Of a stretch of 5,313 nt of DNA, positions 1 to 4,792 are shown one piece after another. The notes beneath the pieces were generated by a model. The model was not told the origin of the DNA and made no database searches. It saw nothing but the letters and a program-made list of their open reading frames with translations. Position numbers and translations under genes: made by a program. Numbering within the stretch: position 1 is the stretch's first letter; each line of letters opens with the position of its first letter. Location of the stretch: the NCBI GenBank assembly GCA_028275075.1, contig JAQCNK010000001.1:1-5313 (forward strand), given 5' to 3'. This DNA comes from Haloarcula sp. Lineage in GTDB: Archaea; Halobacteriota; Halobacteria; Halobacteriales; Haloarculaceae.

Positions 1-93
1 TGTGCTGTCGAACTACACCTCGCCGCGGTCACAGCCGAGACCGCTGTCCGTTGGCACCCACACAATGACCGCCGAACTCTGGATCGACGTTGA
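1..93 (+). pseudogene. Possible 3' end of an unidentified gene (cut by window edge)
   Basis: Frame 1 is open from the window edge to a TGA at 91-93 and encodes about 30 residues (VELHLAAVTAETAVRWH, then basic residues). The codons are fairly rich in G or C at the third position and the peptide could form a helix, so it may be the tail of a gene starting outside the window. It overlaps the next candidate, whose ATG is at 65. I recognise no family, and a chance open frame is possible. Confidence 0.2.
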
Positions 94-377
94 ATTCGAG
101 AAGCACTACGGGGTTTCCAGTGCGCAGTGTTCTGAGTGGGATTGGGTCCAGATCGTGAACACTTCCTGCCCGCAGACGGGCACCAGAGGAACTCGAACGG
201 TCGCTCGCCGACGGCGATCTCGCAGGTGCCGAGCTTCAGGAAGGCCGTGACGTGATTACGCGCTGGGAGGAGAATCTCGAAGACCGTCGTCTGATCAAGC
301 ACGCGTTGGCGCTCCACTCGGATGTCGAGGCCGCTCACGAACAGCGAATCGACGTGGCTGACCGCGCCCCAAACTAA
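65..377 (+). pseudogene. Frameshifted small haloarchaeal gene, family unknown
   Basis: Two reading frames look like halves of one small acidic protein. The first half starts at ATG 65 and reads MTAELWIDVEFEKHYGVSS, continuing to about position 160. The second half is open from 159 to TAA 375-377 and includes RSLADGDLAGAELQEGRD, with the only internal start at GTG 252. The second frame has a TGA at 156-158 and no usable start before 252. A frameshift near 160-190 would join them into a protein of roughly 100 residues. The second half has strong haloarchaeal coding character: acidic, helix-rich, G/C at third positions. I do not recognise the family. The alternative is a 41-residue ORF from GTG 252. 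It converges on the SWIM gene, with 57 bases between the stops. Confidence 0.4.
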
Positions 378-434
378 TTCTCGTGATCTTCTAACTAGTG
401 GGCGTCATCGAGGGCGACACAGCTACTCACAGGA

Positions 435-1244
435 CTACTCATCCGCCCTTTCCCGGAGATCGACTGCTGCCTTCTCGAAGTGGTCCGCGAGGAACGGCGT
501 TCCCGCCGTCACCCGCTCCTCAAGGAACGCAACGGCGTCAGTGACTGCATCAGCGTCGCGTTCCGCGATCACGGCACAGTCGACATATCCGTCGAGTGCC
601 CGACTGAACGCACGTGAGAAGTGGTCGTAGGCGCCGTCGACGCGCTCCATATTGTCGTCGAGCGACTCGACGAGGGCTCGATAGACGGTCGCCGCCGACG
701 CGTACTGCTCTTGCTCGCGGTACTCGTTTGCGAGATCGAACCACCGCGTGAAGTCGATGGGTTCGAAGACGACGTGGTACTCAGGGTTCGTCTCGTCGAA
801 CCGCCGATCGATCGAGGCACGAAGCCCGTCGACCGACTGTCTCGTCGGCTCGCCAACGCCGGCGAGAAACCGGGCGCGGAGATCCGTATTGGTCGCGAGT
901 TCGTCACGCAGGAACGCGCGGAGTTCGTCGGCGTCGGCACTGTCGAGTGCGGCGTCGAGTCGATCGCCGTCGTCTGCCGGTGGGTCGTCGACACACCGAA
1001 GCAACACGGCGACGACGTGCTTGCACGCTCCCGGCCCGTCGCACGGACAGTCACACCACGGGGCAAACCCGTCTGCGGCGAGGTCAACACGAACATCGTA
1101 CTGACGGCTGCCACTCACGACGGCGGTGACGGTGCTGTCGACGCGGTGTATCTCGTGGATACGGCCCTCAGCAAGATATCGTTCGCCGCGTTCGAAGACT
1201 GCGTCGGTACAGATATCTCGAACCGTGTCCTCGGTTGCATCCAT
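435..1244 (-). CDS. SWIM zinc-finger domain protein
   Basis: A 269-residue acidic protein. The SWIM signature CxCx(n)CxH is clear: Cys64 and Cys66, then Cys74 and His76 in the stretch CDCPCDGPGACKHVVAVLL. It is preceded at about residues 18-55 by the usual SWIM lead-in (RGERYLAEGRIHEIHRVDST, then GSRQYDVRV). SWIM domains bind zinc and are thought to mediate DNA or protein contacts; in prokaryotes they often occur as stand-alone proteins or beside Snf2 helicases. Residues 90-269 are helical and charged, with a TPR-like stretch around 165-200 (EYREQEQYASAATVYRALVE). I chose ATG 1244 because the upstream extension to 1337 is basic and lacks haloarchaeal character. The protein ends in TAG 435-437. 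No clear TATA box lies at the expected distance. It appears intact; its partner and exact role are unknown. Confidence 0.88.
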   Translation of the reverse strand: MDATEDTVRDICTDAVFERGERYLAEGRIHEIHRVDSTVTAVVSGSRQYDVRVDLAADGFAPWCDCPCDGPGACKHVVAVLLRCVDDPPADDGDRLDAALDSADADELRAFLRDELATNTDLRARFLAGVGEPTRQSVDGLRASIDRRFDETNPEYHVVFEPIDFTRWFDLANEYREQEQYASAATVYRALVESLDDNMERVDGAYDHFSRAFSRALDGYVDCAVIAERDADAVTDAVAFLEERVTAGTPFLADHFEKAAVDLRERADE

Positions 1245-1298
1245 ATGCGTGGCCGATATTCCAGTGCGAACGGGAAAACCGTGCGTCAATCTCGCTTT

Positions 1299-1315
1299 CG
1301 CTCCGGATTGGAGCG
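1299..1315. repeat. Perfect 6-bp inverted repeat upstream of the SWIM gene
   Basis: The arms CGCTCC (1299-1304) and GGAGCG (1310-1315) are separated by GGATT. It lies 55-71 bases upstream of the SWIM ATG and downstream of the 45-residue gene on the same strand. It could be an operator, or an RNA hairpin between the two transcripts. No T-tract follows on the minus strand, so a classical terminator is unlikely. Confidence 0.4.
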
Positions 1316-1338
1316 GTCTTGCTCTGCGAGAAACCACG

Positions 1339-1353
1339 GTACTGTCGCAGTAC
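1339..1353. repeat. Perfect inverted repeat GTACTG-TCG-CAGTAC
   Basis: Six-base arms surround a three-base centre, 25 bases downstream of the stop codon of the 45-residue gene (minus strand). The dyad fits a dimeric regulator site or a tight RNA hairpin. With the hairpin at 1299-1315 it is the only notable structure in the 134-base gap. A function is not shown by the sequence alone. Confidence 0.35.
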
Positions 1354-1378
1354 TACGGAGAACAGCTTGGAGAGAGTC

Positions 1379-1516
1379 CTACTCGGTCGCGAGTTCGTCG
1401 TAGATCTCCTCGTGCTCGTCGAGGTCTTGGCGTCCGAGGAACCGAATGAGATACTGCCGTGCCTCTTCGGGGGACAGCTCGTCGGGAACCTCGGGCTGCT
1501 CACTTTCAGCGGCCAT
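1379..1516 (-). CDS. 45-residue acidic protein, Doc-linked
   Basis: The ORF runs from ATG 1514-1516 to TAG 1379-1381. It encodes a strongly acidic 45-residue protein including PDELSPEEARQYLIRFLGRQ and a tail rich in Glu and Asp. The ATG follows the stop codon of the upstream Doc fragment after only two bases (TAA-GG-ATG), a spacing typical of translationally coupled genes. Composition and the predicted amphipathic helix (residues 14-30) support real coding. Placement next to a Doc-type toxin suggests an antitoxin or accessory partner, but Phd-type antitoxins usually lie upstream of doc, and I see no DNA-binding or AbrB motif. I do not recognise the family, so the partner role is inference. 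If the Doc fragment is dead, this may be an orphan left behind. Confidence 0.62.
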   Translation of the reverse strand: MAAESEQPEVPDELSPEEARQYLIRFLGRQDLDEHEEIYDELATE

Positions 1517-1518
1517 CC

Positions 1519-1836
1519 TTATTCGTCACTATGGCGGTCATCGTCATAATCGTTCGGTTCGTGTTGTCCATTGTCGCCTGTATCGAGCTTGGGATCTCTG
1601 GATAGCTGATCTGTGCCTTCGATGCGTGACAGCCACAGGTTGATGATTGTCTCGTACTCCGGAGCGAGCGGCTCTGTGTATGCTCTGAGATACTCGATCA
1701 CGTCATCCCCATCGACAGCGCCCTTATGCGTCGCGAGCGCCTTCAGGGTCTCTTTGATATCTCGATCGGAATCGAAGCGGTGGCCATTCAGCGCGTAGAA
1801 AATCCGGGCCAACATAAGCGCCGTTCGCTTATTCAA
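1519..1836 (-). pseudogene. Truncated Doc (death-on-curing, Fic-fold) toxin, C-terminal part
   Basis: The 105-residue ORF opens with NKRTALMLARIFYALNGHRF, which matches the second half of the Doc/Fic active-site motif (HxFx(D)xNKRTA, then a hydrophobic helix and LNG). Next come DSDRDIKETLKALATHKGAVD and VIEYLRAYTEPL, a pattern familiar from haloarchaeal Doc proteins, then a long acidic tail (about residues 70-105). Doc toxins act in the cytoplasm by phosphorylating EF-Tu and are normally held by an antitoxin. Here the catalytic His and everything N-terminal to Asn are missing, so activity is not expected. The only start at this boundary is TTG 1836, with an internal ATG at 1815. The TTG overlaps the stop of the TFB fragment by eight bases (TTGAATAA), so the break falls inside the motif. 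A low-level translated remnant is possible. Confidence 0.72.
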
Positions 1837-2085
1837 TCTCTGCTTTCGCTGGTGCCCTTCGATTTACTGTATCGCCCTTGGTATTCATTCTCTGTTCAGC
1901 ATCCAGCTGTTGGAGTGTGTCTCGATGGGTCCGAATCGTTGTCGTTGAGATGTTAGCGGCTTCAGCAACCCCGGACTGCGTCAACCATCGCCCCTCTTCG
2001 CGACCGCCCTTGTAGAGGAGGCTGCGGCGAACCCGGCCGGATAGACGCCCGTCGTGACGCCGCGCTTCTCGGCCTGCTCCGCGAG
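1829..2085 (-). pseudogene. Remnant of the second cyclin repeat of a TFB (archaeal TFIIB)
   Basis: Two frames together give TFB repeat 2. From 2085 one frame reads LAEQAEKRGVTTGVYPAGFA. From 2017 another reads LYKGGREEGRWLTQSGVAEA, followed by NISTTTIRTHRDTLQQL, the helix-turn-helix end of a TFB that contacts the BRE next to the TATA box. A base change of frame is needed at about 2017-2027. The second frame runs to TAA 1829-1831 through about 25 residues that do not resemble TFB. Compared with the normal family, the linker between the two repeats (roughly 20-25 residues) is deleted at about 2086-2090. It lies directly after, but out of frame with, the first repeat in the PIN fusion ORF. It also shares its last bases with the Doc fragment. 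It cannot form a working TFB. Confidence 0.75.
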
Positions 2086-2552
2086 GGCTCAGCGGGGAGG
2101 CACAGCTCCTCGTTCAGCGTCTTGTACGCGTTCGTGACTCGTGACTCCGCGACGCGGGCCATCTCGCTGACGTCGTCCACCAACCGTGAGCGGCCGTTGC
2201 ACCGGTAGGCCCCGTACACGCTGGCCGCGGCGATGGCCTCGATGGATCTGCCACAAAGCAGATCCTCGTTCTGGGCACTCCGGAAGAGCTGGCACGCCTG
2301 GTCGCGGACCGTATCGGAGACCTCGAAGGCACTCGCCAACCGACGCACCTCGCATCCATCGTCGATCGCGGTGTCGACGGGTGGCGCCTCGACGTCGGAC
2401 TCGTCGACTGTCAGCTCCTCGTACACCCGTTCGTGCAGGACGAAGGTGACGCCGTTCCGGCGAGCGAACCGGCGAACAGCCTGGTAGCGGCTGTTCGAGG
2501 GCCGTCCCATCGCGACGAACAGGCCGGTGTCGGCGATGTGGAGCCGGCTCAC
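1962..2552 (-). CDS. Chimeric ORF: PIN-domain N-terminus fused to TFB first cyclin repeat
   Basis: The 196-residue ORF has three parts. Residues 1-66 are the start of a PIN-domain RNase: MSRLHIADTGLFVAMG, with the first catalytic acid at Asp8 and YEEL Glu45/Glu46. Residues 67-156 are TFB core repeat 1: RRLASAF, then RDQACQLFRSAQNEDLLCGR, SIEAIAAASVYGAYRCNG and RVTNAYKTLNEEL. Residues 157-196 (Ser/Arg/Pro-rich) are out-of-frame translation of TFB repeat 2. The later PIN acids, the TFB zinc ribbon and B-finger, and TFB repeat 2 are all missing. The PIN and TFB parts are in the same frame, so a fusion protein could be made. Its GTG start overlaps the stop of the upstream wHTH gene (GTGA), implying coupled translation. 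It is most likely a decayed recombination product, and RNase or TFB activity is not expected. The call of a natural fusion is inference. Confidence 0.7.
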   Translation of the reverse strand: MSRLHIADTGLFVAMGRPSNSRYQAVRRFARRNGVTFVLHERVYEELTVDESDVEAPPVDTAIDDGCEVRRLASAFEVSDTVRDQACQLFRSAQNEDLLCGRSIEAIAAASVYGAYRCNGRSRLVDDVSEMARVAESRVTNAYKTLNEELCLPAEPSRSRPRSAASRRASIRPGSPQPPLQGRSRRGAMVDAVRGC

Positions 2553-3142
2553 GCGTCGTCAGCCGCGTCGCCGACGTCCAACTCGTTGAGTCCTGCCCCA
2601 GCCTCCTTGATGTCGTAATGTTCGTGGACGACGGGCCAGAGCGCTTGGAGGATCATCTCCGCAGCCAGCGGCGAGATATCGAGATCCTCGGCCATAAGCC
2701 GGTGTGTCACCTCGCCGCGCCCCCGAGCGACGGCGTAGGTGAGCGCGGTCGCGAGGCCGGCGACGCCGTGGCGGTCGATGTAGGTGTCGATGTCGGCGTC
2801 TGTCTCTCGGCGGCCGACGGCGTCGGTCAGCGCCGGCGTAATCGTGTACTCGCGGTCGCCGGCGGCCGTCGTCACGGTCAGGTCGATCTCTCGGGCGGCG
2901 TACCGGCGCGGCTGCTCGTCGTCGGTGATGTCGACGACGCCGGCGTCGACGACCCGGTTGACGTAGCTGTAGGCGGTTCCCTGAGCAAGTTCAAGATCGT
3001 CCATCACGCCCTGGACGGTCGCTTCGTCCGCCCGAGCGAGGTACGCGTACAGCTGGGCGAGCTGTGGCTCTGTGAGAATCTCCGCGACCGAGAGGAAGTC
3101 CTGGAGAATGTCGCTGTCGGCGCGATTTGAGGTGCGTGACAC
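2549..3142 (-). CDS. Haloarchaeal winged-helix transcriptional regulator
   Basis: A 197-residue acidic protein. Residues 20-70 form a winged helix-turn-helix: LTEPQLAQLYAYLARADEA, then VQGVMDDLELAQGTAYSYVN as helix-turn-recognition helix. Residues 71-105 give beta strands of the wing and linker (QPRRYAAREIDLTVTT, EYTITPALTDAVGRR). Residues 110-197 are a helical C-terminal domain seen in haloarchaeal regulators of this type (DIDTYIDRHGVAGLATALTY and QALWPVVHEHYDI). The GTG at 3140-3142 is the only possible start, since an in-frame TGA lies 33 bases upstream. It overlaps the PIN start by GTGA. Such wHTH-PIN pairs are frequent on haloarchaeal plasmids and islands and resemble regulator or antitoxin plus toxin modules; autoregulation is likely but not shown here. 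This gene looks intact although its partner is rearranged. Confidence 0.82.
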   Translation of the reverse strand: MSRTSNRADSDILQDFLSVAEILTEPQLAQLYAYLARADEATVQGVMDDLELAQGTAYSYVNRVVDAGVVDITDDEQPRRYAAREIDLTVTTAAGDREYTITPALTDAVGRRETDADIDTYIDRHGVAGLATALTYAVARGRGEVTHRLMAEDLDISPLAAEMILQALWPVVHEHYDIKEAGAGLNELDVGDAADDA

Positions 3143-3268
3143 GGATCGTTCTTGATTACAGTTTCCAGTGAATCAGCAAACGGTAGTAGGGATGACGCTG
3201 CTGGCATCGCGCATCGGGACCAGCCGAGAATCAGTTGACACAGGACGTGCTGACGGGATGAGGGCTCC

Positions 3269-3276
3269 TATAAAAA
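3269..3276 (-). promoter_or_regulatory. TTTTTATA: TATA-like box and T-tract between nuclease and wHTH gene
   Basis: On the minus strand TTTTTATA lies nine bases after the nuclease stop (3285-3287). It matches the haloarchaeal TATA type and would start transcription near 3245, leaving a leader of about 100 nt before GTG 3142. The T5 run could equally end transcription of the nuclease gene, since archaeal terminators are T-tracts. No TATA box is found at the spacing expected for a leaderless wHTH transcript. On the plus strand it reads TATAAAAA, but no plus-strand gene follows. Confidence 0.4.
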
Positions 3277-3284
3277 GGGGATTC

Positions 3285-3519
3285 TCAGGCGGAAACGTAG
3301 TTAATCAACTGGTTCGCAACGTCTTCGATACGCTCGTCGACGATCGAGGTCAGATAGTGGTCGATGTCCGCAGTACTGGTGAGCGTCGCGATCGACCACG
3401 GGAGAACGTGGCTTCGTTCACCGAGCGGGTCGCCCGCATAGTCGGTGCCTCGGAGCGTGATCGACTGCTCGTGGTAGGTCTTCGTTGAGATCAGGGCTGT
3501 GATGAGTTGGGATATCGTT
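3285..3519 (-). pseudogene. Out-of-frame C-terminus of the restriction nuclease
   Basis: After about position 3518 the nuclease's natural frame appears to continue one base over. It reads TISQLITALISTKTYHEQSI, then LPWSIATLTSTADIDHYLTS and DERIEDVANQLINYVSA, ending with TGA 3285-3287 (about 77 residues). This stretch has normal codon use and regular alternation of hydrophobic residues. The competing in-frame tail of the upstream ORF (HHSP, DHAPRHRLCGRPAR) looks like non-coding translation. The shift lies in the short run CGTTCGA (3516-3522, plus strand) and needs one inserted or two deleted bases. Joined up, the nuclease would be about 437 residues. This is either a true inactivating mutation or a sequencing error. 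Confidence 0.65.
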
Positions 3520-4599
3520 CGAGTCCTCCATGCCCACGACGATCCACCGGACGTCCTCCGTTGTCTCCACGGCTCCGTCGGCACGCTCGAGAGCTCGAAT
3601 GACCGCAAGCAAGGTCTCTCCAGCATCGATCCGGTCCTGGATGTACTCATCGAGGAGGTCGAGCCTGTCGTCTTGGAAGACTCCCGAGCGTGTCAAAAGC
3701 GCCAGCATCTCCTCGGGTGGAACAGCATACTCGTCCCGACGATCGAGGAGCTCAACGAGGTCGTCGACAGCGATGGTCATTAGCTCGGTCGTTTCGGCGT
3801 TATCGATCACCTTCGGAGCAACGCCTGGGGCGACCACGATGGCGTGATCAGCCCCACGCTGGCGTCGATGCTTGTCCACGTTGGTGACCTCTATCGAGCT
3901 GACTCGCCCGTTCCCTCGGGCCTTCACTTCGACAACGACGTGTTCGGGGGATCGGATCTCCACGTCGGTGTCACCCCCTCCCTCGATCCAGTCGGCGGGA
4001 CAGCCCAGCCGGGAGAAGGCCTTCGCAACGAGTTTCTCGAACTCCTCGTGAGCGTTCCCATCTGTGCTGGCCGCCCGGAGTTGGTCGGCGAGGTCGGGAG
4101 TGGGTCCGTCGTCTTCGTCGTCGACCGGGTGAATACGCTCGCCGGCATCGGTCAGGTCGGCAATACCAGTTTCGACTGATTCCTCGCCAGAGAGCTGGTT
4201 GAGGCGTTTGTCTGTGACTCGTGTGAATCCCCGCGGGCGGTCGGTCCCATCATAGCCAACGAGCCCGTTGAACTCCTCAATGTCGACATCGACTTCCTCA
4301 ACATCGGTGAGGAAGGTCATGTACTCCCACGGGCTTTCCTCGTTCCAGCGACCGTGTTCAACGTTCTCTCTCCAGAGATACTCCGCAAGGTCGGGGTCGT
4401 GTCGGAGTTGGAGGACTTGCCCCCTCGCGACGAACGCGCCATCGTGGTAGACGAGCGCGATGTCGTTTCGCTCAACGTTCCGCCACGTCCCATCTACTGA
4501 TGTACTCCAGACGTGGACGAGATTGTTGTCAGATGTTGTCTGAAACAGTTCAAGATCGTCATTGAGATATGGCTCAACATGCGTAATCGCTCTGATCAC
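3418..4599 (-). CDS. Restriction endonuclease-like protein: EVE/YTH-like domain plus PD-(D/E)XK nuclease (frameshifted C-terminus)
   Basis: With GTG 4599 as start, residues 25-135 resemble the EVE/YTH (PUA-fold) reader layout: VHVWSTSVDGTWRNVERNDI, VYHDGAFVARGQVL, WEYMTFLTDV, GFTRV. Such domains recognise modified bases or RNA. Residues 184-270 are a PD-(D/E)XK nuclease of Mrr type: EEFEKLVAKAFSRLGC, Asp212 in GGGDTDVEI, and Glu224-x-Lys226 in VVVEVKAR, followed by DHAIVVAP. The combination suggests a type IV-like enzyme cutting modified foreign DNA; this is inference. Residues after 290 are helical (wHTH-like). The last 33 or so residues are out of frame (see the neighbouring entry). The open frame extends to 4899, but those residues are a Ser/Thr/Arg/Pro-rich shadow of the ABC gene. 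GTG 4599 is the first reasonable start, and the true 5' end may be lost at the composition break near 4600. Confidence 0.75.
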   Translation of the reverse strand: MIRAITHVEPYLNDDLELFQTTSDNNLVHVWSTSVDGTWRNVERNDIALVYHDGAFVARGQVLQLRHDPDLAEYLWRENVEHGRWNEESPWEYMTFLTDVEEVDVDIEEFNGLVGYDGTDRPRGFTRVTDKRLNQLSGEESVETGIADLTDAGERIHPVDDEDDGPTPDLADQLRAASTDGNAHEEFEKLVAKAFSRLGCPADWIEGGGDTDVEIRSPEHVVVEVKARGNGRVSSIEVTNVDKHRRQRGADHAIVVAPGVAPKVIDNAETTELMTIAVDDLVELLDRRDEYAVPPEEMLALLTRSGVFQDDRLDLLDEYIQDRIDAGETLLAVIRALERADGAVETTEDVRWIVVGMEDSNDIPTHHSPDLNEDLPRAVDHAPRHRLCGRPAR

Positions 4600-4621
4600 G
4601 AACGGGTATAAGCCGGCGAAC

Positions 4622-4765
4622 GTGCTCGGGCCGTCGGTCGGAGGTCGCGAGGCGACCGCCGTGTCCGACGACCCGCGCGGCGACGTAGCGGTGGCTCCGA
4701 CGGCGGCGAACGTCCCCGAGTCGCGGCGGGTTGACCCGGCGTCGCTCGCGTCGCCGGACGAGTGA
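4622..4765 (+). pseudogene. Short GC-rich plus-strand ORF, possible 3' remnant of a truncated gene
   Basis: The frame is open on the plus strand to TGA 4763-4765. From GTG 4622 it encodes 47 residues ending in VDPASLASPDE, and from GTG 4661 it encodes 34 (start SDDPRGDVAVAPTAANV). Nearly every codon ends in G or C, first positions are G-rich, and the peptide is acidic, all as in haloarchaeal coding DNA. The opposite strand in this stretch gives Arg/Ser/Pro-rich peptides. The frame continues upstream to 4562, but that part falls in the nuclease gene. This suggests a gene whose 5' part was replaced at about 4600. A TATAAG at 4607-4612 might instead promote a tiny gene from 4661. No family recognised. 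It converges on the ABC ATPase with 27 bases between the stops. Confidence 0.35.
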
Positions 4766-4792
4766 ATCGATCCGAGGGCGGTCGCGTTCCGG

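Noticed and set aside
1245..1337. N-terminal extension of the SWIM protein from a start at 1337
   Set aside because: The 31 extra residues are basic and run through the hairpin at 1299-1315; ATG 1244 gives a typical start for the family.
621..1403. Long plus-strand open frame of 260 residues
   Set aside because: It lies antisense to the SWIM gene, which has a clear zinc motif; long antisense frames are common in GC-rich haloarchaeal DNA.
1962..2090. The Ser/Arg/Pro-rich C-terminal 40 residues of the PIN-TFB ORF as a functional basic tail
   Set aside because: Another frame over the same bases gives clear TFB repeat 2 sequence, so the tail is a frameshift product.
2618..3130. Plus-strand open frame of 170 residues
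   Set aside because: It is the antisense shadow of the wHTH regulator, and its Val/Gly/Arg-rich sequence lacks domains or a start signal.
2989..4560. Shared 14-mer AGTTCAAGATCGTC near 2990 and 4548
   Set aside because: Both copies encode Asp-Asp-Leu-Glu-Leu within two different proteins; no flanking similarity, so coincidence is the best explanation.
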